Origin: an uncultured cyanobacterium
GTDB taxonomy: Bacteria > Cyanobacteriota > Cyanobacteriia > Cyanobacteriales > Chroococcidiopsidaceae
Direction: 5' to 3'
Assembly (NCBI GenBank): GCA_946221495.1
Contig: CAMIFA010000006.1
Coordinates: 1 to 64,000, forward strand
DNA: 64,000 nucleotides
The position numbers and the translations under genes are program-made. The notes under the pieces were generated by a model. That model was not told the DNA's origin. It saw only the letters and a program-made list of their open reading frames with translations, and ran no database searches. Of the stretch, positions 34,306 to 42,904 are shown in pieces. The stretch's first letter is position 1. Each line of letters opens with the position of its first letter.

Positions 34306-35694
34306 TTAAGCGATCGCTTGGGTAGGAGTTTGGGATACCTCAGCTTCAGGAGAGCTACTTAGTTGCTCTAAAATCTCCAAAATTTCTTTTTCAAAAGCTA
34401 CTTGAGCGCGGTTAGTTCTGCCACCCACATAGAAATGATTATCTTTCTGTAATGCCCAAACTTGGGAGTGGGAAACATAGCTCATCATCACACCGAGCAT
34501 TAGCAAGGTAAACCCAGTATAAACAATTGGGATACCTGGATCGGCTTTAATTTGTAAGCCAGTGCTACCAACTACTTCCACAATTTTCAGATTTACCCCG
34601 TTGACTTCTTTAGACATTCCTGGACGCAGAGTATCAATCAATTGACCCTTGGCATCATAAAGCAGCAGCATTCCTTGTAAATCTTTTGCCAGCAGCGAGA
34701 CACCTTCACTTAAGTCCGGCTTCGTCGGAATCCAGGTTCCCCAAATCCGACCTTGACCTTTAGTGTTTAAGCGTGCCATCGGCAATTGCAGAACTGGGCT
34801 TTTATTCATTTGAACGCGAATTGCTGCAATTCCCCAATCAGTTTGGTAGAAAGTTACACCCCGATAACGCAGAGGCTCGTTGACAAAAATCTTTTTGTGT
34901 TTAACTTCTTTGCCTTGGTTATCCAGCACAGACATATCCGAGTAAAACTGGTCAATTCCTCCTGATGGCGTGTAGTCTATCCAAAAGCGATTGACGCGCA
35001 AAGACCAATCTTTGGGAATTTGTGGCGCTGCATAGGGACCTGCTTCGACAATGTTCTGCACTTTAAAGCCTTCACCACTAGGAACCATTTCCTGAGCTAG
35101 AAAGCCAGTCATTGCGCCCCAAATACTCCCCAGTAGAATAATTACAATACCCACATGAACCACAATTGGTCCGATACGTCCAACTATGCCTTTACGGGCA
35201 TAAAGTTTGTCTGCTTCTTCTTGAAATACTTGATAGCGTTTCTTCTGTAATAGCTGGGTGAGAGAATTTAGAGAACCAGTATCAAGTTCAGCACTTAAAG
35301 CTAGTTTTTGAAACTGGCGGGGTTGGTCGTAATATTTCCACCTACGGGCAGCTTTTAAAGCTGGAAACTGCCGGGTAAAGGTACAAGCGGTTAAGCTAGT
35401 GCCAAATAAAATTAGTAATGCTAAAAACCACCAAGTACGATAAACGTGATCTAAGCCTATTGTTAACAGCACTTTCCAAGTAAGAAAGCCAAATAGAGCT
35501 GGATGTTCTGGGTAGTTAGCTTGATAAAACGGTATTGATTGCCCCTGCTCAATTACTGTGCCAGAGATGCTGAAGAGAGCGATCGCTAAAAATAAAACAA
35601 TTGCTAACCGTAAATCTGTTAATACTGGCAACAACTCCCGCCGCAAGAATCTTTGAGGAGCTGTCCAGATTGATTGTTTTGATAATTCTGTCAT
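34306..35694 (-). CDS. ccs1: Cytochrome c biogenesis protein Ccs1 (ResB)
   Basis: 462 residues of the ResB family. Membrane segments are visible near residues 22-45 (LRLAIVLFLAIALFSISGTVI), 90-105, and 175-195 (IGPIVVHVGIVIILLGSIWG) and a C-terminal one (IVYTGFTLLMLGVMMSYVSHSQVW). A large lumenal domain lies between. Ccs1 with CcsA forms the system II haem ligase that attaches haem to c-type cytochromes such as cytochrome f and c6 in the thylakoid lumen. It starts 9 bases after ccdA ends, so the two are co-transcribed. Confidence 0.93.
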   Translation of the reverse strand: MTELSKQSIWTAPQRFLRRELLPVLTDLRLAIVLFLAIALFSISGTVIEQGQSIPFYQANYPEHPALFGFLTWKVLLTIGLDHVYRTWWFLALLILFGTSLTACTFTRQFPALKAARRWKYYDQPRQFQKLALSAELDTGSLNSLTQLLQKKRYQVFQEEADKLYARKGIVGRIGPIVVHVGIVIILLGSIWGAMTGFLAQEMVPSGEGFKVQNIVEAGPYAAPQIPKDWSLRVNRFWIDYTPSGGIDQFYSDMSVLDNQGKEVKHKKIFVNEPLRYRGVTFYQTDWGIAAIRVQMNKSPVLQLPMARLNTKGQGRIWGTWIPTKPDLSEGVSLLAKDLQGMLLLYDAKGQLIDTLRPGMSKEVNGVNLKIVEVVGSTGLQIKADPGIPIVYTGFTLLMLGVMMSYVSHSQVWALQKDNHFYVGGRTNRAQVAFEKEILEILEQLSSSPEAEVSQTPTQAIA

Positions 35695-35703
35695 TTGATT
35701 AAA

Positions 35704-36435
35704 TTAAATTCCGCCTGGAATCCGAGACAGCAATGAAAATACGCCAAATCCTACCAAAAGCGCCCCACTAACTGGATTTATCCAACCAGACCATTGGCGT
35801 AACTGAAGTAACTTCTTAATCGCCGCCGTAAAAGTACCAGCTAAAATTAACGGTGCTACATAACCTGCTGTGTAGGAAAGTAGCAACACAGCACCTAAAA
35901 TTAAGTCTTGCGTCGTCGCCACCCAAGCCAGCAATGTTGCTAAAACTGGTGTACTGCATGGAGAAGCGACTACACCAAAAGTTAAACCAATCAGATACGA
36001 TCGCACTCCTTCTGGTAAGTCTTGCGAAATCCACTCTAAGCCACCAAAGGACGGTAGTTGAAAGGGCAATGCTTCTAGTAAGTTCAGCCCCATTAAAATT
36101 GCAATGATACTAACAATAATTGGTAAGCCAATTCCTACTTGTCCGTAGACTTTTCCTACAAAAGCTGCTATAATACCAAGTCCTGCAAGTGTGGTTGCTA
36201 ATCCTAACGCAAACCAAGTTGACTGTGCAGCTGCTTGGAGACGGCTTTTAGTTTCATAGCCACCAATGTAACCAATAGTAATTGGCAACATCGAAAGCAT
36301 ACAAGGTGTGAGGCTAGTAAGTAAGCCAGCCATAAAAATAATGCCAACACTAACTAAACTCAGGTGGGTTAACTGGTTTGATACAAGGTTGTTAGCAAAT
36401 TGTTCGAGTTCGTATAATCCAGTTTGGAGATCCAT
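35704..36435 (-). CDS. ccdA: Cytochrome c biogenesis thiol-reduction protein CcdA
   Basis: 243 residues, six membrane helices expected. The two conserved redox cysteines are visible in SLTPCMLSMLPITIGYIGGY and VASPCSTPVLATLLAW. CcdA moves reducing equivalents across the thylakoid membrane to keep apocytochrome c cysteines reduced. It is directly upstream of ccs1 (gap of 9 bases), the usual cyanobacterial pair. Confidence 0.95.
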   Translation of the reverse strand: MDLQTGLYELEQFANNLVSNQLTHLSLVSVGIIFMAGLLTSLTPCMLSMLPITIGYIGGYETKSRLQAAAQSTWFALGLATTLAGLGIIAAFVGKVYGQVGIGLPIIVSIIAILMGLNLLEALPFQLPSFGGLEWISQDLPEGVRSYLIGLTFGVVASPCSTPVLATLLAWVATTQDLILGAVLLLSYTAGYVAPLILAGTFTAAIKKLLQLRQWSGWINPVSGALLVGFGVFSLLSRIPGGI

Positions 36436-36584
36436 TGGTTAGGTGGCTACAGAAATACTGATCTATGCTTGAATTTTAACTTACTTAATTCGAGCGATCG
36501 GCAAAGAACCAACTTCTAGCAATTAGAATGCCTACACAGTGGCTGTGAGATTATTTATGGTATTTTCTAACTTTAAAAGTTTAT

Positions 36585-37205
36585 TTAATCAGAACTTTCT
36601 AGGATAGCGCTCAGAATCCGTAGTAAATCTTCTACATCAGTAGGAACGCGATACAAGTTGATATCTTGGACAATTTGCTTTGTTTCCCGGTGCAATACAC
36701 CAAATTGCCAGATATTCCCTACTGAAACCGTACCATATATCTTTGAACTGCTAAGAGGCGACCATTGATCAACAGCAATTAGTTCTACTGCTAGTTGTGT
36801 AAAGCCTCGTTACATATCCGCATTTTTAGCTTCAATTACTAATAGCTCATTTTGCGCCTGGAGATAATAATCCAGCGTACCTTTGAGTTGTTCGTTGACT
36901 ACTAAAGGATATTCTACTTTTAGTCGTACCTGAGTGTAGTGAATAAGTTCTATCAATACGGGAGCGATTAAAAACTCGCGTCGTGCTGCCTTAGTGGTTA
37001 AACTCACATAAGGCAAACTTTCCTGTAATCGCTGCTGCAAATCCTCTAACCGCTCTAACTGCCGTTCAGACTTTGGCAATAATAAAGATTGTGGTTGAAA
37101 TGAAAAGCCAAAATACGCCAGGATATCTTCTGTATCGTAATTAAGTTTGAAATAGTCAGCAAAAGTATAAGATTGATTTGATTGAATGACCGGAATTTTC
37201 GAGAT
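36585..37205 (-). pseudogene. PD-(D/E)XK-nuclease-like protein, interrupted by an in-frame TAA
   Basis: On the minus strand a frame reads KIPVIQSNQSYTFADYFKLN, LAYFGFSFQPQSLLLPKSER, SLPYVSLTTKAARREFLIAP, QLKGTLDYYLQAQNELLVIEAKNADM, then a TAA at 36810-36812. It continues in the same frame with RGFTQLAVELIAVDQW, GNIWQFGVLHRETKQ and PTDVEDLLRILSAILES to a stop at 36585. The D...EAK arrangement resembles a PD-(D/E)XK nuclease core found in a cyanobacterial family of unknown role. The stop replaces one residue between two conserved blocks. No ATG, GTG or TTG begins the frame upstream of 37079, so the 5' end is also unclear. Probably a decaying gene; 37205 is an approximate upstream limit. Confidence 0.65.
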
Positions 37206-37350
37206 ATTAACTCCGCATTCACTATTGGTGAGGAATGTGGGGAAGATCAGCGCTAGTAGTCTCAGCCTTTTAATTAGTGATATTACACAACTTTTAGATA
37301 TTCGGCTTTTGAATAACGCGACGCGATGGGGTACAAGACCAGGACATGGG

Positions 37351-38523
37351 CTAACGCCGATTGTCAGACATCCTTTCTTTTATAGGCACTATTTCTGCTT
37401 CTGTGCTTTCTCGTGCCACGCGAATTAGTAGTGCAGCCACTAGCAAGCTAGCAATCATGGAATTGCCACCATAACTAACTAGAGGCAAAGGCAAACCTGT
37501 GGTAGGCAAAACACCAGTCGCTACGCCAATATTTAGCATTGACTGTCCTACCATGAAAATCATTGCCCCAATCGCTATCAGGCGATGCACAGGATGGCGA
37601 GTTTTCAATGCCACAATTAGTGCCATTGTTGCGTAGACCATCAGCAGTAACAACAGCAGCAAACTACCGACGAAGCCAAATTCTTCCGCAAATACGGCAA
37701 AAATAAAATCTGTGTACTGAATTGGTAGATAAAACAATTTTTGTTGCGATAGTCCAAATCCAGTTCCCCAAACTCCACCAGAGCCAACTGCCAATAAACT
37801 TTGAACTAACTGGTATCCGTCCCCCATCGGGTCAGTCCAAGGATTCAGAAACGACATTACCCGCCGTCGCTGGTAATCTTTGATGCTAATACTGATGACT
37901 GCTAAACCTACGCCACTAAGAGCGGTTGCACCTAAATAGAGATATGGTATGCCAGCCGCTAGGGCTACTAACCAAAGGGCCATACCGCATAGCGCGGTTG
38001 TACTCAAGTTGGGTTGAATTAAAATGCCCACCAGCACTAGAGCAAAAATTAATAGCCAAGTAAGGCGAGCGCCCCAGGTTAAGCGGTTCCATTTACCAAA
38101 TACGTGAGCGCTTTGGAGCACTAAAAATGGTTTGATTAGCTCCGAGGGTTGAATTAGTATTCCCCCAAGGGAAAGCCAACGAGTTGCATCGTTAACGGTA
38201 GTTCCCACGCCGGGAATTTTGATGATGAAGATTAATCCTAATAGGAGTAATACGAACCAATGAGCAATTTTCAATACAGAGCGTAGAGGAGAATGGACGA
38301 TGATATTAAATACTACTAAGCCAAGCAAAACCGAGATAATTTGACGCTTGATATAGTACAATCCGTCGCCATAGTTGAAGTCGCCCTCAGGATAGGACGC
38401 GGAATACAGAATTACTAAACCAACAAATAGCCAAAGGAATGTCAGCCAGCGCAACAACCGAGCTTCAAAAGCCCATTGCGACACGGAGGCATCAAAGAAG
38501 GGAATTAATCGGCGTAGTTCCAC
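37351..38523 (-). CDS. FtsW/RodA/SpoVE-family lipid II polymerase
   Basis: 390 residues, about ten membrane helices. It begins MELRRLIPFFDASVSQWAFEAR, typical of cyanobacterial FtsW, with a first helix LTFLWLFVGLVILYSASYPEG. Conserved loops follow: GTTVNDATRWLSLGG, QPSELIKP, QPNLSTTALC, AVGSGGVWGTGFG, FAVFAEEFGFVGS and LPLPLVSYGGNSM. SEDS proteins polymerise lipid II into glycan strands with a class B penicillin-binding protein, at the septum (FtsW) or side wall (RodA). The short cytoplasmic N-terminus favours FtsW, but the assignment between the two is not certain. Confidence 0.92.
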   Translation of the reverse strand: MELRRLIPFFDASVSQWAFEARLLRWLTFLWLFVGLVILYSASYPEGDFNYGDGLYYIKRQIISVLLGLVVFNIIVHSPLRSVLKIAHWFVLLLLGLIFIIKIPGVGTTVNDATRWLSLGGILIQPSELIKPFLVLQSAHVFGKWNRLTWGARLTWLLIFALVLVGILIQPNLSTTALCGMALWLVALAAGIPYLYLGATALSGVGLAVISISIKDYQRRRVMSFLNPWTDPMGDGYQLVQSLLAVGSGGVWGTGFGLSQQKLFYLPIQYTDFIFAVFAEEFGFVGSLLLLLLLMVYATMALIVALKTRHPVHRLIAIGAMIFMVGQSMLNIGVATGVLPTTGLPLPLVSYGGNSMIASLLVAALLIRVARESTEAEIVPIKERMSDNRR

Positions 38524-38729
38524 AGCAGCTAAAACGGCGGGTTTACGACACTAGGAGTATAGCCGAAGTTGCTTTTAAAAAGTGCGTAGACGCGGAGGAG
38601 CTTGTCGTTAGACATCGCCTAAAACTAAAATTCAACAAAATTTAAATCAACCAAACAAAAGCTTATGTCAAGCTTCCCTTTTGGGAAAGCTATTACTATG
38701 ACTGGTTTAGCTGATATTTGCAGGTTGTA

Positions 38730-39227
38730 ATGAAAATAAAACAGACAAAAGATAGTTTATCGAGTTGGTTATTATTGCCGATTCTGGTTTTGGTTACAGG
38801 GCCTATGCAGCTAGTTGTTTTTTCCCCACAAACGAACACCCTGATCTGTAACCGAGTAGAACTAAAGCAAGTAGATTGTTGGCAGAAGTATTCATTAATA
38901 GGATTGCAAGTTAGAGAAGTGTTTATTGATTCATTGTATAAAGTCGCTGTTGTAAAGGCTCCATCTTCATCTGGCATAAAATATCAGCTGATACTATTTA
39001 CCTCTGTGGGTAATCAGCGCTTCGGATTCCCTCATGAGCATCAGCAAGCACAGGCGATCGCCTCTCGCATCAATAACTTTTTAAAAACTCCAGCACAACC
39101 CTTTCTAACAATTCAAGACAACTACTGGATTTGGCAAGCTACGCTGCTTTCAGCATTATTTACGGCAATGTGGATTTGGGTAATAATCTGGGCAATAAGA
39201 TACAGCATAGGCAATAAGCTGAACTAA
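38730..39227 (+). CDS. Conserved cyanobacterial membrane protein of unknown function
   Basis: 165 residues from the ATG at 38730 (MKIKQTKDSLSSWLLLPILV). Two membrane segments are visible: one at the N-terminus (about 13-36) and one near the C-terminus (about 132-155, LLSALFTAMWIWVIIWAI). The loop between them contains TLICNRVELKQVDCWQKYSL with two cysteines and FPHEHQQAQAIASRINNFL. The pattern occurs in small cyanobacterial proteins, but no function is known. It is followed by the inverted-repeat element at 39233-39348. Confidence 0.6.
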   Translation: MKIKQTKDSLSSWLLLPILVLVTGPMQLVVFSPQTNTLICNRVELKQVDCWQKYSLIGLQVREVFIDSLYKVAVVKAPSSSGIKYQLILFTSVGNQRFGFPHEHQQAQAIASRINNFLKTPAQPFLTIQDNYWIWQATLLSALFTAMWIWVIIWAIRYSIGNKLN

Positions 39228-39232
39228 ACAAT

Positions 39233-39348
39233 AGACTTCTTGCACGAATAGATATTTTCTGTTTTGTGAGCGGGGGAGCTGGGGGAGCTTTCTTGACTTT
39301 TTTACTTTATGCAAAAAGTCTATTTTCCTGATTCATGCAAGAGATCTA
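39233..39348. mobile_element. Short inverted-repeat (MITE-like) element, copy 1
   Basis: TAGACTTCTTGCA (39233-39245) and TGCAAGAGATCTA (39336-39348) are terminal inverted repeats, 11 of 13 matching and extending towards GAAT/ATTC. The element is 116 bases, non-coding, and bounded by TA. The same ends bound a second copy at 53026-53199. It is too short to carry a transposase, so it would move in trans. Confidence 0.6.
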
Positions 39349-39418
39349 ATCAACAAATTAAGCTGCCTGAAAAGTAAAGTTTGAGCTTTGCAAGAATAAA
39401 GACTTTACTGGGGAAGAA

Positions 39419-40804
39419 CTATCCTCTGATAATAGGTAATCCTAACCAATCACTCAATTCATCAGCCAGCCATTCAAGTTCTAAACTTGTGGTTAAAAAT
39501 AGACTACCAAACCTATATTCTTGAGTTCCAACCGAAATGACTATGTGGGGTTCGTTATCTTCATCAAAATATGATTTCTTGATAAGTTTCAGCTTACTGA
39601 TATCCTGTCTTGATGCTGGACGAGGACTATTAAACCTACATCCAAACAACTCGTAAGTTAAGGCAATTTGTTCTTGATTGAGCCGGAGGCGGATTCGTCC
39701 GAATAAAGCAAAGACAACACACCACATTAGAACAATTTCACCGAACCAAAACAAAAGTGAGTAAATATCGTTGATAGTACCAGAAGCTCCAGGTTGAGCA
39801 GTATTTAGCAAGTTAAAGACAACGCGATACAAGACAAGAGCGGTAAAAACCGTAGTTGCAACACGAGGATTAAACCCCTCTGGGGGAATAAGGATTTCTA
39901 AATAATCTACGTTTTTGGTCAACTCAATTTTGCTACCCGTCGGTTTTTTAACAACGAGAGGAGTAGGGTTTATAGTTTGCGGCTGTTCAAGAGCCACAAG
40001 TGCTTGATAAGCAGAAGTCAAGCGTTGATCTAAACTGAGTTGAGTTATTTGCCTTAACCAATAGGTAAAAGCAGGACTAAGATTTGCTACCTGTTCAAAT
40101 TGAATTCGTCCATCTTTTTGCGGTAAATCTGCGGGATAAGCACCAGTTACCAAATTAATTAAAGTCGCCCCTAAGCTGTAAAGATCAGAAGCAGGAACAG
40201 TGCGTCCACCAAATTGTTCCGGTGGCATATATCCATAGGTTCCCACTACTGTATAAGTACCGCTTTCCCTAGCAGCGAGTGTCTGCACCGAGCCAAAATC
40301 AACCAGGTAAACTTCACCAACAGAATTACCAGAGCGATTGTTTAATAAGATATTGCTAGGCTTAATGTCGCGGTGAATGATAGGCGGTTGTTGCCCATGT
40401 AAGTAGATTAAGATTTCTAAAAGGGCTTTGGCTAGCTGCTTTACCTCTTTTTCACTAAAAGTACGCCCAGCTTTAAGGTGTTCTTCCAATGATTTCGCTT
40501 CAATATAAGTCTGTACTAGGGCAAATCCCCTGCCATTAGCTGAATCTATTTCAATGTAGTCTAGGTAGCGAGGAATAGCAGGATGGTCAAGAGATTTTAA
40601 GGTTTCTGCTTCTCGCTCAAATAGCTTGAGGTTATCCCACTCAAAGGCATTACCAAAAGACAGTAGCTTGACTACCACTAATTCTTGAGTTTCCAAGTCA
40701 CGCGCTAGCAGCGTTTGTCGCCCTGCTTTTTTGCCTAGTTGTTGTTGGATTTCGTAGCGTCCATTCAGCGTCTTTTTGGGATCACCAAATACCTGACTTG
40801 CCAT
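39419..40804 (-). CDS. Serine/threonine protein kinase (Hanks type), membrane anchored
   Basis: 461 residues. The kinase domain (about 15-270) has the glycine-rich region YEIQQQLGKKAGRQTLLARD, the ATP-binding lysine in LVVVKLLS, the catalytic loop HRDIKPSNILL, VYLVDFGSVQT (DFG), and GTYGYMPPEQFGG in the activation segment. The C-terminal part contains two probable membrane helices (TTVFTALVLYRVVFNLL, IVLMWCVVFALFGRI) and a cytoplasmic tail. It phosphorylates protein substrates that cannot be identified here. It is convergent with the small membrane protein gene across the inverted-repeat element. Confidence 0.93.
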   Translation of the reverse strand: MASQVFGDPKKTLNGRYEIQQQLGKKAGRQTLLARDLETQELVVVKLLSFGNAFEWDNLKLFEREAETLKSLDHPAIPRYLDYIEIDSANGRGFALVQTYIEAKSLEEHLKAGRTFSEKEVKQLAKALLEILIYLHGQQPPIIHRDIKPSNILLNNRSGNSVGEVYLVDFGSVQTLAARESGTYTVVGTYGYMPPEQFGGRTVPASDLYSLGATLINLVTGAYPADLPQKDGRIQFEQVANLSPAFTYWLRQITQLSLDQRLTSAYQALVALEQPQTINPTPLVVKKPTGSKIELTKNVDYLEILIPPEGFNPRVATTVFTALVLYRVVFNLLNTAQPGASGTINDIYSLLFWFGEIVLMWCVVFALFGRIRLRLNQEQIALTYELFGCRFNSPRPASRQDISKLKLIKKSYFDEDNEPHIVISVGTQEYRFGSLFLTTSLELEWLADELSDWLGLPIIRG

Positions 40805-40907
40805 TATTTTATTTGGGTTACTGATGCTTACGGCTTTTGTAGCTTCAGTTTTTTGTCTATGGCAACCGATATTTTACTTAACCTGTTATAGAAAATTCTC
40901 TTAAGTA

Positions 40908-40936
40908 CAAAAAAAGGAGGTTACTATTACCTCCTT
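40908..40936 (-). terminator. Rho-independent terminator of the apc operon
   Basis: On the minus strand AAGGAGGT (40936-40929) and ACCTCCTT (40921-40914) form an 8-bp stem with a 7-base loop, followed by a T-run (40913-40908). It lies 48 bases after the apcC stop and ends the apcE-A-B-C block. Confidence 0.85.
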
Positions 40937-40984
40937 GGCAATTATCTACAGTAAATTCTAGTCTACAGTAAATTTTAGTTGTGC

Positions 40985-41188
40985 TTACAGCAATCCTGTA
41001 TTCATGCCTGGCTTACCTGTAGCCAACTCTACCTTGACAATTTTTCCACCCATTTTCATGATTCTTTGCTGTTCCCGAAACCAGTTGTCATAAGGAACTA
41101 GCTTAGTAAAATAGGTGTTTTGCAGTTCCCGTTGTGTCCGAATCCGAGTTTGGCTAGGAACACAAGCAGTGACCTTAAACATCCGCAT
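40985..41188 (-). CDS. apcC: Phycobilisome 7.8 kDa allophycocyanin-associated core linker
   Basis: 67 residues with the typical sequence MRMFKVTACVPSQTRIRTQR, ELQNTYFTKLVPYDNWFRE and GGKIVKVELATGKPG. The small linker caps allophycocyanin trimers in the core cylinders. Last gene of apcE-apcA-apcB-apcC. The 294-base spacer from apcB is rather long, so apcC could also have its own promoter. Confidence 0.97.
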   Translation of the reverse strand: MRMFKVTACVPSQTRIRTQRELQNTYFTKLVPYDNWFREQQRIMKMGGKIVKVELATGKPGMNTGLL

Positions 41189-41482
41189 GAGTTAACATCT
41201 CCTGTATTTTAAGTTAGGAAAATTTTTGATTTCAATCTTGTTGATTGGATTAGTGCGATCGCTACCTTCAGTACCCTGACGATCTCACTTTTGATTCTAC
41301 GTATGCAAAAGTTTATATTAATCAAAGGCTGGGAGTTAAACATCAATACTAGACCGCTAACACTCATCGACAAGATATAAAGTCAGATAAGCGGCAGAAC
41401 GTTCTAGCACTCATGAACAACCCCCAGACCTTAATAAATACTAGAAGCTATGATGATTAAGCCGTCACCGACTTAACAGCTT

Positions 41483-41968
41483 TTAGCTCAAGCCAGAGCA
41501 GATGTAGTCGAGGTAAACACCCATTTCTTTGCCAGCATCAGGACCGACAAGACTGGCGGTTACTTCTTTCATTGCCTGAATTGATTGTACTGTTGCACCG
41601 ATGGGAACACCTAAAGAGTTGTAGGTTTCTTTCAAGCCGTTCAGTACACGCTCATCTAGGATCGAAGGATCGCCAGCTAGCATTGCGTATGTGGAATAGC
41701 GTAGGTAGTAGTCTAAATCGCGGATGCAAGCTGCATAACGGCGAGTTGTGTACATATTGCCACCCGGACGAGTGATGTCAGAGTACAACAAAGACTTAGC
41801 TACTGCTTCTTTAACAATTGCAGCTGCGTTGGCGCTGATTGTGGTAGCAGCACGTACCCGCAGTTCACCTGTTTGGAAGTAGCCCTTAAGCTTCTCCATA
41901 GCGGAGTTATCTAGGTACTTACCTTGAACGTCAGAAGAGTTGATTACAGAGGTAATTGCATCTTGCAT
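41483..41968 (-). CDS. apcB: Allophycocyanin beta subunit
   Basis: 161 residues. The phycocyanobilin-binding cysteine is in YAACIRDLDYYLRYSTYAML, near residue 81, and the conserved asparagine that is methylated in this family is in RPGGNMYTTRR. With ApcA it forms the alpha-beta monomer that assembles into core trimers. It lies 63 bases downstream of apcA and is co-transcribed with it. Confidence 0.98.
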   Translation of the reverse strand: MQDAITSVINSSDVQGKYLDNSAMEKLKGYFQTGELRVRAATTISANAAAIVKEAVAKSLLYSDITRPGGNMYTTRRYAACIRDLDYYLRYSTYAMLAGDPSILDERVLNGLKETYNSLGVPIGATVQSIQAMKEVTASLVGPDAGKEMGVYLDYICSGLS

Positions 41969-42031
41969 TTTTTTGTTTCCTTATGTCACATGAGACGTTG
42001 AAATAATCAACCAATAGAACGCACTGGCGTT

Positions 42032-42517
42032 CTATTGCATAGCACCAACTAGATAGTCGAAGTAAGAGCCAGCTTCAGAAGCGTCTTCACCAGACATCAT
42101 TGAGGTAGCAACGTTTTTCATAGCGCGGACGCTTTCAGCAACACCTTCAATTGGAGTGCCAAGGCTTCTGTACATTTCACGTACACCCACGATCCCAATT
42201 TCTTCGATTGGTGTTACATCACCAGCGATTACACCGTAGGTGACTAAGCGTAGGTAGTAGTCCATGTCGCGTAGGCAAGTAGCAGTCATTTCTTGACCGT
42301 AAGCATTGCCACCAGGAGAAACGATATCTGGACGCTTTTGGAACAGTTGATCGCCAGCTTGCTTAACAATGCGCTCACGGTTGTCGGTTAGAGCTTGAAC
42401 GATGCGGAGGCGACGCTCACCACTTGTAACAAAGTTCTTGATCCGCTCTAATTCACCGGGGCTAAGATAGCGGGCTTCAGCATCCGCATTCACAATTGCC
42501 TTCGTGACAATACTCAT
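42032..42517 (-). CDS. apcA: Allophycocyanin alpha subunit
   Basis: 161 residues. The bilin-binding cysteine is in TATCLRDMDYYLRLVTYGVI. Allophycocyanin absorbs near 650 nm and passes energy from the rods to the terminal emitters. The pair apcA-apcB follows apcE after a 387-base spacer that probably holds their strong promoter and leader. Confidence 0.98.
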   Translation of the reverse strand: MSIVTKAIVNADAEARYLSPGELERIKNFVTSGERRLRIVQALTDNRERIVKQAGDQLFQKRPDIVSPGGNAYGQEMTATCLRDMDYYLRLVTYGVIAGDVTPIEEIGIVGVREMYRSLGTPIEGVAESVRAMKNVATSMMSGEDASEAGSYFDYLVGAMQ

Positions 42518-42904
42518 TAAAGGATTCCTCCAATAAAATGAAACCAGGTTTATTTAGACTGGCACAACTGCATTAGCTTACTGAGTGTAAAACTGTATTT
42601 GTTTAAACTCAGCAACTCACTACTTCAGCGTAGTACATTCTGAGAATGCTTGAGCAACACAAGTACACAAGCTTTCAGATTCAGTTACCTTCCGCAAATA
42701 TTTTCCGGCATTTTGTTCATCTTCTGAGTCACCTTTTAACAGTTTGTAACATTTCGCCTCATTTTAGCTAGCAAAACAGGGTAGCAGTATCCAACGCTGT
42801 TTTTAACACCAGTGTCATGAGCAAAAGCCCTCTAAGCGGTCAAGTAGGCTCAACCACCTAGAAGGCAAGTATTCAAATTAAATTATCTGCTGTTATGACG
42901 CTCT
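42518..42904. other. apcE-apcA spacer, probable apcAB promoter region
   Basis: A 387-base AT-rich spacer without an ORF or a clear terminator. It most likely contains the apcA promoter and a long 5' leader, as in other cyanobacteria. I cannot place the -10 element with confidence. Confidence 0.45.
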
